The notes under the pieces: model-generated
Databases searched by the model: none
Seen by the model: only the letters and a program-made list of their open reading frames with translations
What the model was told of the DNA's origin: nothing
Translations under genes and position numbers: made by a program
Source: Mycobacterium scrofulaceum
GTDB taxonomy: Bacteria > Actinomycetota > Actinomycetes > Mycobacteriales > Mycobacteriaceae
Length of the DNA stretch: 64,000 nt
Assembly (NCBI RefSeq): GCF_001667885.1
Contig: NZ_LZJW01000164.1
Coordinates: 62,001-126,000 of the forward strand
Direction of reading: 5' to 3'
In this document: in pieces, positions 26,652 to 34,197 of the stretch
Layout of the letters: each line of letters opens with the position of its first letter
How positions within the stretch are numbered: the first letter of the stretch is position 1

Positions 26652-27233
26652 TTGTTTCTCGAGCAGCCTAGCCCTGAGCTGAGACAAGGCGACATTTGTC
26701 TTGTCGATCGATTCCCTCGGTGGTCTTTGGATTCGACGACGTTGTCTCTACCGAAGGTTGATAAGCCGATATTAGCCGTTGACCAAATGCCCAGAGTTCT
26801 CAAAATCGACGATAAATTCATGGTATGCATCTGTTCTTACGACTGCGAATTAGATAATAAAATTGATCGGTCGGGGATACAACTCGCGCCAATCAAGTCT
26901 TTCCCTAAGACAAACTCGATGGAGGACTTGGAGAGATTAAGGAACAGCTGGCGGCCTGTCGGCTTCGAGTCCATGTCCGATGAACAAGCTCTCAACGCCT
27001 TAACCACGGCCGAAGAGATGGCCTTCGCCGTCCAAAACTTCTTCCCAATGCGACTGACACACACAGAGTCCGGTGAAGACGCTGTCGTCGATTTTGCGTC
27101 CATGATGAGCTTAGCGGAACCAGTGAAGGCGATCCCCCTGCTGCTATCCACTAAGCGATACGAAATGACCGAGGCAGCGCGGCGCTTCTTTCAGCTTAAG
27201 ATCGCATTATTCATGGCCAGACCACCTGCTTAA
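26652..27233 (+). CDS. Cassette gene C: 193-aa protein with GDIC and SYDCEL motifs
   Basis: No named family recognised. The N-terminus has LRQGDICLVDRFPRWSL and then FMVCICSYDCELDNK. The pairing of an early GDI(C/F) with a later S-x-x-C-(D/E)-L motif is a pattern I associate with small hypothetical proteins of accessory gene clusters; that memory is not a proven assignment. The rest is helical (ALNALTTAEEMAFAVQNFF; MTEAARRFFQLKIALFMA). The likely start is TTG 26652, since no ATG precedes MFLEQPSPELRQGD in frame after gene B. Cysteines at the motif could bind metal or sense redox state. Confidence 0.68.
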   Translation: MFLEQPSPELRQGDICLVDRFPRWSLDSTTLSLPKVDKPILAVDQMPRVLKIDDKFMVCICSYDCELDNKIDRSGIQLAPIKSFPKTNSMEDLERLRNSWRPVGFESMSDEQALNALTTAEEMAFAVQNFFPMRLTHTESGEDAVVDFASMMSLAEPVKAIPLLLSTKRYEMTEAARRFFQLKIALFMARPPA

Positions 27234-27368
27234 AACGCCGCGAATCCCCCGAACCACGATCACCTCTTAGCAATTTTTCCCGCTGGGTTACTGGGGCCTT
27301 TGATGGAGGGCCTACCGCGTCGACTACCTACAAGCGGACCGACAGAACACCCAGGGCATCCAACTCAT

Positions 27369-27499
27369 ATGGACCCAATCGAACGCGCCGCGCGATCCGC
27401 GCTGAAGGCTATGACCCCGGCAACCCCGCCGTGGCGGCCGCACTAGAGCGGGTGCACGCCGAGCTGGAACGTTTTCGCTGGGCCGGGGACACTGGATAA
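27369..27499 (+). pseudogene. Coding-like remnant, apparently frameshifted
   Basis: Between the cassette and the next gene (27234-27589) no intact gene is supported. ATG 27369 opens a frame reading MDPIERAARSALK that soon stops, while the neighbouring frame continues sensibly as GYDPGNPAVAAALERVHAEL and ends ERFRWAGDTG at TAA 27497. Just upstream a third frame reads YRVDYLQADRQNTQGIQLIW. These look like pieces of one or two small decayed genes. They are too short to name. Confidence 0.3.
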
Positions 27500-27589
27500 C
27501 CGAAGCTGAGCCGGGCCCATTGCTCGAAATCAACGACTTCGGCACCACGCCCGTCTTACGCTAGTGACCCGAGCGGGGAGAACGGGGTG

Positions 27590-28315
27590 ATGAGCGACGA
27601 CGACAACACCAGGTCGGCGGAAGACTTCACAAACGAACCGGAGACCACCGGCCTGCCGACGAGCGCTGCGCAGACACCAGACCTGGCTTGGTCGCTGGAC
27701 GACTCCGATATCGAGCCACAGCATCGCTCGTGGCCTCGCACCGCTGCCCTGGCTACCGGCATCCTCGCCGCTGGATCGGGTATCGCTGCCGGATTATGGT
27801 TGGGTGTGCCAGATTTCAAGCACACTGTTACGAATGTCGTTGCACCGCGGACTAGTTCGGTCGCGCCAACCAAAGAAGATATGCCAGCACCAGTGACCAC
27901 AACGGTGGCTGCCCATTGCGCACCGGGCCACAATGCCGACAAGGGTTGCCTACCGGTGGTAGTTCCTGGACCGGCAACCGTCACGGTGACGGCAACGCCG
28001 ACTACCACGACGCAGCGATATAGCGACGGCGATAACGCCGAGAACATGCCGCCAGTGACGACGGCGACCAAGCCAGCACTGACATTCACCGCCGCGCAAG
28101 ATCAGCAGGTGCTCGACAATCTACGGGGGCTCGGCTACACCATCAATAACCCGGCAACCGTGCTGTACTACGCACACGAATTCTGCCGACTGCTGCACCA
28201 GGGCGAGTCGATCGAGCAAGCAGACGGTCGCATTCAAGCGGAGTCAGGCGACACCACGACCAACGTATTGCAGGTCACGTCGAGCGCGCAGCTCGCCTAC
28301 CCGAACTGCTACTAA
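27590..28315 (+). CDS. DUF732-like membrane-anchored protein
   Basis: A 241-residue protein. Residues about 1-48 are polar and probably cytosolic, followed by one membrane span (AALATGILAAGSGIAAGLWLG). Next is a Thr/Pro/Val-rich linker (TVTVTATPTTTTQ) and a C-terminal domain of about 75 residues (DQQVLDNLRGLGYTINNPAT; EFCRLLHQGESIEQADGRI; final NCY) typical of DUF732, a small mycobacterial extracellular domain with two conserved cysteines. GGGGAG precedes both GTG 27587 and ATG 27590. Function unknown; such proteins are common cargo in mycobacterial islands. Confidence 0.75.
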   Translation: MSDDDNTRSAEDFTNEPETTGLPTSAAQTPDLAWSLDDSDIEPQHRSWPRTAALATGILAAGSGIAAGLWLGVPDFKHTVTNVVAPRTSSVAPTKEDMPAPVTTTVAAHCAPGHNADKGCLPVVVPGPATVTVTATPTTTTQRYSDGDNAENMPPVTTATKPALTFTAAQDQQVLDNLRGLGYTINNPATVLYYAHEFCRLLHQGESIEQADGRIQAESGDTTTNVLQVTSSAQLAYPNCY

Positions 28316-28560
28316 GCCCTTCCCGGTTAGGCGCTTGCGAGCTACGAGCGCCACGACGGATTAGACGCCAACACCCTGCTATTCCTGGCGACAGATATCG
28401 CGCACCAACGCTTCCGGTGGCGAGCCAATTGAGCCATGTTGTCTCATAAGGTGACTCATTGCTCCGGGCAACGTACCCCACGAGCTTGTTCTCGGAACTG
28501 GCTCATGCCCGCGTCATTCATGCCAGACACTAGCGGGCTTCAAAGACCCAATTCTGCGCG

Positions 28561-29445
28561 TTACATCTCCTCGAGATTTTCCGAGGCGCCTTTCTTCTTC
28601 GGCATTCGCTCGAAGACTTCACGCGTCGCTTGTTGCAGCAGTTTCGGGTCGTGTCCGCCCATCTGAAGCCACCTGAGAGTTCCCCATTGCAACGTTGAGC
28701 ATGCGGCACCAACAGTCTCTGTGATGAACATAGGATCGGGAAAAGCGATCGTCCGGAAATAACCCGGCTCATACTCGTCTACCGTCAAAAGCTCGAAAGC
28801 CTCTATCCCAAACCAATTCTGCCCATGGGCCGCGCCACTGGCAGCGTTCCAGAGGTAACTCCACCGATCCGCATCATGCTTCGTCGCGGTCGCAGCGTGG
28901 CGGACAAGTCTTTCGTAGCCGGGCGGCTTTTCCTTTGGGGCCGTGGCGATCGTCAGCCCTGCGCAGCGCGATTCCAAATCTGCGATCCGCTTGTCGATGC
29001 GCGCGGTGTCCAAGCCGCCCGCGAGAAGCGCGGCGCGGTGAAGATTGAAATCGCGATGCATGAGGCGGATGTGCCGCTGGGCGCACTCAACCGCTGTAGG
29101 GACCTCGACAAGCCACAGCGCATGAGCGGCAGCTTCCAGCCCAGCCCGGGCTAGGAGTAGGTATGGTCGCGGTCGAACTTCGTTCTTAGCGTCGGGATGC
29201 AGTTGGTAAGGCGCGATGACATCTGCCCAAAGGCATAGTTGCTCGGCTGCGGCGCAAAGGTAGTTCCGTATCCAAATGGTGGCCTTTTCCCATTCATAGA
29301 ATGAGTCCGCCAGCGCTAGCGCACTGCCCGCCTTGGGGTCCACCACGCGCTTCAACACCAACTCGCAAGAGCGGGCCGAATAGGTGTGCCGAGTCCACTC
29401 CAGGTGGTGTTCGTCCGACAACTGGAGCCGCAGCTCATCACTCAC
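28561..29445 (-). CDS. Hypothetical protein, 294 aa, helical
   Basis: Unrecognised, soluble and mostly helical. Notable pieces are RPRPYLLLARAGLEAAAHAL in the middle and SYLWNAASGAAHGQNWFG in the second half; an Arg-rich helix followed by an [S/A]xxAHG element occurs in some HEPN-like actinobacterial proteins, but no canonical Rx4-6H nuclease motif can be fixed. The C-terminus ends in a charged tail (PKKKGASENLEEM). Start is uncertain: GTG 29445 gives a compact N-terminus, and GTG 29523 would add 26 residues. It stands alone on the minus strand among plus-strand accessory genes. Confidence 0.6.
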   Translation of the reverse strand: MSDELRLQLSDEHHLEWTRHTYSARSCELVLKRVVDPKAGSALALADSFYEWEKATIWIRNYLCAAAEQLCLWADVIAPYQLHPDAKNEVRPRPYLLLARAGLEAAAHALWLVEVPTAVECAQRHIRLMHRDFNLHRAALLAGGLDTARIDKRIADLESRCAGLTIATAPKEKPPGYERLVRHAATATKHDADRWSYLWNAASGAAHGQNWFGIEAFELLTVDEYEPGYFRTIAFPDPMFITETVGAACSTLQWGTLRWLQMGGHDPKLLQQATREVFERMPKKKGASENLEEM

Positions 29446-29523
29446 GCTCGAAGGATACAAAACGCCCCCGACACGACAGACCGATTGGCTGATGGGCAAT
29501 TGAGAGGGAATCGCGGTCAGCAC

Positions 29524-29552
29524 CGCCGGACGGTGTGCCTGCTCGTCCGGCG
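29524..29552. repeat. 9-bp perfect stem-loop
   Basis: CGCCGGACG (29524-29532) pairs with CGTCCGGCG (29544-29552) across an 11-base loop. It lies in a 348-base stretch (29446-29793) without a supported gene, just upstream of the minus-strand gene start and far upstream of the plus-strand ATG 29794. It could be a leader hairpin or operator; no U-tract follows, so a terminator is less likely. The rest of the stretch shows only a good ribosome site at 29779-29784. Confidence 0.35.
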
Positions 29553-29793
29553 TTGGACGTCACGGCTGTCGTACGTTCGTCGAGAAGGTGATCAACAGCG
29601 TGGTGCTCGGCGAACTGCCTCTGATTTCAGGGGCCGACCGCCAGGCAGCGGCACTAATCGGAGATCGCCGTCGAGAGTGTCAATGTCCCGCGTCATGACG
29701 GCGGAGCTTATGGCTGGACGGCCCGGACCGCACGTCACCTCTGGGAAGAGCCCCACACTGATCGGCGTTGCACCCAACAGGAGGTCGCTGATC

Positions 29794-29970
29794 ATGACCG
29801 ATTCGCAGAAGTGGGCCGCATGGCTGGTGGTGCTGGCCGTGGTCTTTCTGGCGCTCGCGTTCTTCGGCGAAGCCGCGCTCCTAGCGGCTGTCACCTATGT
29901 CGTGGTGCGCTTCGTGGTCATCGGCGGCATGGTCGGACTGATCGGTCTGGCGCTGCGGAAGGCTGGGTGA
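29794..29970 (+). CDS. Small membrane protein, 58 aa
   Basis: Two membrane segments fill the protein: WAAWLVVLAVVFLALAFFG and then LLAAVTYVVVRFVVIGGMVG running into GLIGLALRKAG. The start at ATG 29794 is strongly supported by AGGAGG at 29779-29784, nine bases upstream; an in-frame upstream extension has no such site and reads as random. Function is unknown. Small two-span proteins encoded on satellites and phages are sometimes toxins, holins or exclusion factors, but nothing here decides this. Confidence 0.65.
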   Translation: MTDSQKWAAWLVVLAVVFLALAFFGEAALLAAVTYVVVRFVVIGGMVGLIGLALRKAG

Positions 29971-30000
29971 GCGCCCCGCTAGGGCGGTACCTTCAATCCC

Positions 30001-30195
30001 GTGCAAGACGACGAATACACCTACCGGGTGCGCTGGTCCGATGAAGACGGCGAGCACGTGGCAACCTGCGCTGAATTCCCGTCGCTGTCCCATCTAGATG
30101 CCGACCCGGCTGAGGCGCTGACAGGCATCCGGCAGTTGATCGCTGAGGTTGTGGAAGACCTGCGCGCGTGTGGGGAGCCGGTGCCCTCGTCCTGA
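30001..30195 (+). CDS. HicB-like N-terminal domain protein, short (64 aa)
   Basis: The sequence fits the partial-RNase-H fold of HicB antitoxins: YTYRVRWSDEDGEHVATCAE, then FPSLSHLDADPAEALTGIRQ and a helix LIAEVVEDLRACGE. The usual C-terminal DNA-binding helix-turn-helix or ribbon-helix-helix is absent, because the frame stops after GEPVPSS. No HicA-like toxin gene lies beside it. So this is an orphan, shortened HicB-like protein. The start is GTG 30001; no better start is in frame. Confidence 0.65.
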   Translation: MQDDEYTYRVRWSDEDGEHVATCAEFPSLSHLDADPAEALTGIRQLIAEVVEDLRACGEPVPSS

Positions 30196-30318
30196 TGGAA
30201 CCCACGGCCCCAGCCAGGCGTCCAAGCAGGCATGGATGAGATCGAACGCCCCGTAGCGCTGCAACACACGTGCGCTTAATACGCCGCGCCGTCGGCCCCG
30301 AAACCTAGCGTGAGGGCT

Positions 30319-30858
30319 ATGAGCCAATGGGTTGTCCCTCTCGGTGTCGCGTTGATCGGGGCTGTTGCCACACTCGTCGCCGCGTACGTCGCCTATGTCA
30401 AGGACCGCAAAAACGAGCGGGCGATGATCCTTCAAGACTTGGACATTGCCGACAAGCTGCCGGATGACTCCGAGGCGCGCGACCTGCTGCGGGCCTACGC
30501 CGAAAATCGCGCGTTACTCTTGCCGCTAGAGAACTATTTTCGCTGGCTGGCACGCCGGGAACTCGGAGAAGGCTTCGTCATCCTCGCTATCAGCATGGCG
30601 GCCCCGGTGGTCACGCAAGCCACCCACATTTCACTGCAGAGGTTTTACATCTCGCTGTTCTGTTTCCTGGGCGTGATCGCCCTGCCGTGGATTTTCTACC
30701 GTCGCAGGCGTGCCGACCTCATCCAGCAATACCTCAACGAACAAGACCTCAATCCCGACGCCGTGGTGTCGATGAACGACCTCTACCTCCGAAGCTATCG
30801 GCCCATCTTTCTCAAATTGCCATCCCGTCTGAAGCGGCGCAAAACGGATGCGGAGTAA
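30319..30858 (+). CDS. Hypothetical membrane protein, 179 aa
   Basis: Three hydrophobic segments are visible: VVPLGVALIGAVATLVAAYV at the N-terminus, GFVILAISMAAPVVTQAT in the middle and FYISLFCFLGVIALPWIFY after it. A charged cytosolic stretch of about 60 residues (DLDIADKLPDDSEARDLLRA) separates the first two. The C-terminus is basic (KLPSRLKRRKTDAE). No family recognised. ATG 30319 is preferred over GTG 30310. Location among accessory genes of the element suggests cargo. Confidence 0.62.
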   Translation: MSQWVVPLGVALIGAVATLVAAYVAYVKDRKNERAMILQDLDIADKLPDDSEARDLLRAYAENRALLLPLENYFRWLARRELGEGFVILAISMAAPVVTQATHISLQRFYISLFCFLGVIALPWIFYRRRRADLIQQYLNEQDLNPDAVVSMNDLYLRSYRPIFLKLPSRLKRRKTDAE

Positions 30859-30867
30859 CCCCATCTG

Positions 30868-30927
30868 CACGCCCAGCGTGCGCCTTTCACGCTCAGCGTG
30901 TATTTCTCGACAACGCATATGCGTTGT
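30868..30927. promoter_or_regulatory. Operator-like cluster: two 13-bp dyads and an 18-bp palindrome
   Basis: CACGCCCAGCGTG (30868-30880) and CACGCTCAGCGTG (30888-30900) are near-identical dyads with 5-bp arms, starting exactly 20 bases apart. Ten bases later ACAACGCATATGCGTTGT (30910-30927) is a perfect 18-bp palindrome. The cluster lies in the gap before the small gene at 31008, so it may be a regulator-binding region. The dyads also resemble short intergenic repeats of mycobacteria (compare 40466-40522). Confidence 0.5.
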
Positions 30928-31007
30928 GGCACAGTGCTTTCCGTAACGCCCCGCGCACCGTTGACACCAGGGCCAGGGGTTCAGCCGAGCCTATTGGGAG
31001 ATTGACA

Positions 31008-31199
31008 ATGCACGACGCTACTCCCACTGCCGCGCTGATCACCACGCCCGGCAGCTGGCGCGACCTGACCTGGGCGATGACCGACTGGGCAATTGAAGAC
31101 TGCGTGCGCTGGGACCGTGACGGCACACTCGACGCCAAAAGCTTGCTGAACTATGCGAGAAACAATATCGGTGACACGCTTTTCTGGTTCTGCAATTGA
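31008..31199 (+). CDS. Small hypothetical protein, 63 aa
   Basis: A short soluble protein with no recognised family (LITTPGSWRDLTWAMTDWAI; LLNYARNNIGDTLFWFCN). Rich in tryptophan for its size. ATG 31008 has GGGAG at 30996-31000, seven bases upstream, which makes it a credible gene; a longer frame extends upstream only through the previous gene. It follows the palindromic operator-like cluster and is the last plus-strand gene before the minus-strand block. Confidence 0.5.
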   Translation: MHDATPTAALITTPGSWRDLTWAMTDWAIEDCVRWDRDGTLDAKSLLNYARNNIGDTLFWFCN

Positions 31200-31400
31200 G
31201 CACCACCGCCAGCCGGGATCGCGAAATGCGCGAATTAGAACCATAGACTGGGGCCGCTCGCACGGAAAGGAGGTTAGACGCGCAAGCGACCCCAGCAGCG
31301 GCGTCTCAAGCACATCCCCGCTTGTCCTCGTCCAAGCCAAGATGTGCGAGCCAGGCCGACCGTATTGTATCCCAACCGAATTGCGCAGCATCGTAGAGAT

Positions 31401-31694
31401 TCACTGGTAAGCATGGGGGATGTACGGCTTTCCTAGCTCCCTTACCTCTACGGGCTGCGCGAGTCCCGCGGCGTACAGTCGTTGCGCCTCTGCGAGTGTC
31501 GGCACCTCCACCACGTCGCCGCGATGGACGTCGATGCGTCCGTAGGCCTGTCCCGCAATGCCAACCTTGAATCGCACTTGCGTCGGGCCGTCTTTGGGTT
31601 TCGCTCTGAAATCCACGCCGTCGTACTCTCCCTCTTCGGAACCGGCTGCGTCGATCCAGCCGAAGGAATCTGTGCCCCAACGGTGTTGAGTCAT
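31401..31694 (-). CDS. Hypothetical protein, 97 aa
   Basis: A small soluble protein. The second half has an alternating pattern (VRFKVGIAGQAYGRIDVHRG) followed by VVEVPTLAEAQRLYAAGLAQ, which resembles the ends of small phage proteins in which a short beta domain is followed by an AQ-rich helix; no family can be named. It is the last gene of a four-gene minus-strand run (33365 to 31401) with gaps of 3 to 6 bases, so it is probably co-transcribed with the terminase-like gene. Confidence 0.62.
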   Translation of the reverse strand: MTQHRWGTDSFGWIDAAGSEEGEYDGVDFRAKPKDGPTQVRFKVGIAGQAYGRIDVHRGDVVEVPTLAEAQRLYAAGLAQPVEVRELGKPYIPHAYQ

Positions 31695-31700
31695 AGGGAC

Positions 31701-31946
31701 TCACCTACTTTTGAGGCGGTCAAGCTCTAATAGCCGCAGCGCCAGCTCGCCGGGGATGCCGTGATGTTGACGCCGGATCAACTTTCCATCGACATCGAAT
31801 AGCTCGCGCGTCCGCCCCTCTTCGAAGAGATTCAGCACATGCTCGACTGTATGACCAGTCTTCGACGCTAAATCCGTTGCCGCTAGCATTGTTTCGAGCC
31901 CTGCCCCTGCAATTTGGCCAGGAGTCCTTGCGAATTCAATAGCCAT
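31701..31946 (-). CDS. Hypothetical protein, 81 aa
   Basis: Unrecognised small soluble helical protein (QIAGAGLETMLAATDLASKT; VEHVLNLFEEGRTRELFDVD), ending in a helix LALRLLELDRLKSR. It lies 6 bases from each neighbour in the minus-strand run, consistent with one transcript. No catalytic motif is visible. Confidence 0.6.
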   Translation of the reverse strand: MAIEFARTPGQIAGAGLETMLAATDLASKTGHTVEHVLNLFEEGRTRELFDVDGKLIRRQHHGIPGELALRLLELDRLKSR

Positions 31947-31952
31947 AGATAA

Positions 31953-32819
31953 TCAACCTCCGTGCAGCTCATTGGTGGAGAAATGCTCCAATAGACCGAT
32001 ACCGCCCATCGTCGTCAACTCCGGCACTATGCGTTGCCACACAATAGGTATCGCTGTGATGACCGCCAGCGTGCGGTCTGTGACGGTGACGATGTGGAAG
32101 CGCTCAGCCAGCGTCTCAAAACCCATCTCCCGCAGATCAGCGTCTACGCCACCTCCGTCAGTGGTCATTAAGTGCGCAAGAATCAGCGCGGCAGCGTGCT
32201 TTTCGTTGGGATCACTCGTGCGCTCGTAGACTTCGTGGAGCGCGGAAGTGACTGCCATCGCGCCCAGATCAGTGTGCAGCCGCCGTGATGCGTGTGCATA
32301 AAGGCGCAGGAGGTCCAACGCGAGCCGCGCCAGGTCGCTGCCGTCGCATTGGCTGAGAATTCGATCTCGGACAACTTGATGTCTGATGGCGAAATCTAGC
32401 GCCGTGGTCGGTTCAATCATTGCTGCCTCCTGTTCAGCCTCCCGGTCCTCAGCCTCGATCGCGGCCCAAAGCGCTTCTGGCGTCGGATATTGCGTCACCG
32501 TCGCGCAATCCGGTGAGTGCTCTTTTATCGAGTGCCACGTAGCGAAACTCAGTTCGCGGTCGGACATTTCGAATGACGCACGGTCCCAAAGGCCGCGTTC
32601 CTTATTGATCAGCGGGTTGTCGTGCCCGTCGCGCAGCCGCACGTCAACAAGGTCTTCCACCGCCTCCCGCAGTTCGGCGCGCTCCTCCGAGCCTCGCGGA
32701 TGCTGGTCAGCCTCCCGGGCCAGGGCCCGCAGCTGCGCACACGTCACCGGTTCGTCGGCGGACCACGGGCACGCCGCGATGCGCGTCTCAACCCAGCGCC
32801 GCAAATAGTCGTCGGTCAA
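31953..32819 (-). CDS. Hypothetical protein, 288 aa
   Basis: Unrecognised soluble, acidic and helix-rich protein. The N-terminal half is very charged (ALAREADQHPRGSEERAELR; ALWAAIEAEDREAEQEAAMI). The C-terminal half is more hydrophobic (TALDFAIRHQVVRDRILSQC; TLAVITAIPIVWQRIVPEL). It starts at ATG 32819, 3 bases after the stop of the terminase-like gene, and is in the same minus-strand run. It could be structural or regulatory; nothing in the sequence decides. Confidence 0.65.
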   Translation of the reverse strand: MTDDYLRRWVETRIAACPWSADEPVTCAQLRALAREADQHPRGSEERAELREAVEDLVDVRLRDGHDNPLINKERGLWDRASFEMSDRELSFATWHSIKEHSPDCATVTQYPTPEALWAAIEAEDREAEQEAAMIEPTTALDFAIRHQVVRDRILSQCDGSDLARLALDLLRLYAHASRRLHTDLGAMAVTSALHEVYERTSDPNEKHAAALILAHLMTTDGGGVDADLREMGFETLAERFHIVTVTDRTLAVITAIPIVWQRIVPELTTMGGIGLLEHFSTNELHGG

Positions 32820-32822
32820 CCG

Positions 32823-33365
32823 CTACGCCTCCTTTCGCTGCTGCGCTGGGTGCGGATTACCGGTCATTGCCTTGACGCTGGCGAGACGACCGCCGCTCTT
32901 TTTCTTGCGCTCGGGGAACAGTGCCGCACGCACCTTCAGGTAGTCACCAGTCACCTTCAGGTGGTCATGCGTCTTCGCCGAGTTATCAAGAATCTGGCAA
33001 AGGGTCCGCCCCACCTCATAAAGGTCAGGCTCCGAATCAACCACCCCCGCAAGCTCACAACGCGTGATAAACGCACTTTCATGGCGGCCGACCTCGCCGC
33101 TGGTGGAGGCCTGTGATTGATTGGCGCCACCACTTTGTTCAGGTTTGGACGAAGTTCCAGATGCACTAGGCCGCCTCGGGTTCGAGGATCGTGCCTTTGT
33201 CTTTCTTTCGATGGAGACAACATTTCCGTTGGCTTCCGCGCGCAAACGCTCGCGGCGACGTGCCGTCTTCTCTGCATTTGCAGCGCGACAACGTGAGCCA
33301 GTACATCCCCGTTGGTACATGTACATGCCGCATTTGACCCCATCGCCAATGCAGTCATCGTCCAT
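32823..33365 (-). CDS. Possible terminase-small-subunit-like protein with N-terminal cysteine cluster
   Basis: A 180-residue protein. ATG 33365 gives an N-terminus with four cysteines (DDDCIGDGVKCGMYMYQRGC then TGSRC), a likely small zinc knuckle, followed by a basic linker (EKTARRRERLRAEANG) and a low-complexity Ser/Gln/Pro region. The C-terminal 75 residues (ITRCELAGVVDSEPDLYEVG; LKVRAALFPERKKKSGGRLA) have the helical, basic pattern of actinophage small terminases. This match is by pattern only. It begins the four-gene minus-strand run. A DNA-binding regulator is the main alternative. Confidence 0.5.
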   Translation of the reverse strand: MDDDCIGDGVKCGMYMYQRGCTGSRCRAANAEKTARRRERLRAEANGNVVSIERKTKARSSNPRRPSASGTSSKPEQSGGANQSQASTSGEVGRHESAFITRCELAGVVDSEPDLYEVGRTLCQILDNSAKTHDHLKVTGDYLKVRAALFPERKKKSGGRLASVKAMTGNPHPAQQRKEA

Positions 33366-33434
33366 TGCTTTATAATACCCCGCCCCGAAAGTTATTGCGA
33401 CACAACAATTGTCGAGCAAATCCCAGCAAACTCC

Positions 33435-33744
33435 AGGTGAGTCATCCGCAAACGTCGAATTTGCACCTAGGTACCCCCGCACGTGTCGTCCAGACTCCGG
33501 ACTGCCGGGCAGTCGTGGGGTGGCCAGCTATCAAAAAATGGCCCTGACGTGCGCTAATCGTATCAGCACCAACCGCCGATTTCCGCAGGTCAGAGGGTGT
33601 TTGCGGCCGAGCAGGCAGCTGGGTGCCAGTCGCCATACTCAGCAGTTAAATGTCAGCACGCGTGCCAGCAAACACAATTGGTGAGTGGGCTTGAGTGTTG
33701 CGGTTGCGTAGAGTTCAGGTGAGTCATGAATTCCGTTGCACCTA
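33435..33744. repeat. Repeated motif pair AGGTGAGTCAT ... TTGCACCTA (two copies)
   Basis: AGGTGAGTCAT at 33435-33445 is followed by TTGCACCTA at 33461-33469; the same pair recurs at 33717-33727 and 33736-33744. The AGGTG and CACCT parts are inverted repeats of each other. A partial third copy, CCAGCAAAC then GGTGAGT (33665-33686), also resembles the flank of copy one. The motifs lie in the 970-base region upstream of the terminase-like gene where I see no convincing gene, and are probably binding sites for a regulator or replication protein. Confidence 0.45.
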
Positions 33745-34002
33745 AGCATGATTCAGCGGTATGAAAACCGTTGCGGGAGCGTTGCTTTCGTTGAGTTAGG
33801 CTACACGACGGGCAGCCGGCTCATGATCGTTGGGTGCTGTGTGGCTGCCGTCATGATGCGTAACCAGGCTTCTACTGGCACATCCAGGCTGATAACGCTC
33901 TGCTGCGCCCTGTGGGTGGTCATGGCTGCTTGCTGCCATCAACGGGTGCATCAACTGTTCCAGGATGGAACGGTCGGTCTACGCGATTGATCGGCCGTCT
34001 CA

Positions 34003-34197
34003 TCATGCGGCTGTTAGGCGTTGCCGTCCCGCCTTCCGTGCTTGGCGTTCCGCGATCAGATCGGCGGGCTTCTGCGCCCGCGATGTGCGCGGGTTAGCCG
34101 ATAACACCGGCAGGGGTGGTTTCGACCGTCCTGGGCCACTTGAGCCGCTGCCACGAGCCTTCCAAGTGGTCATTGCCGTCCAGATGGTGCTAGCCAT
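34003..34197 (-). CDS. Possible small basic protein, 64 aa
   Basis: Weakly supported. The translation is basic and polar (KARGSGSSGPGRSKPPLPVL; NPRTSRAQKPADLIAERQAR), ending ARKAGRQRLTAA, which reads like small phage DNA-binding or linker proteins rather than like random sequence. The strand agrees with the replication genes upstream and the terminase-like gene downstream. There is no good ribosome site at ATG 34197; ATG 34173 is an alternative. It could also be chance. Confidence 0.3.
   Translation of the reverse strand: MASTIWTAMTTWKARGSGSSGPGRSKPPLPVLSANPRTSRAQKPADLIAERQARKAGRQRLTAA

Noticed and set aside
29386-29793. Longer upstream start for the small membrane protein at 29794
   Set aside because: The extension has random-looking sequence and crosses the opposing gene start; AGGAGG nine bases before ATG 29794 decides the start.
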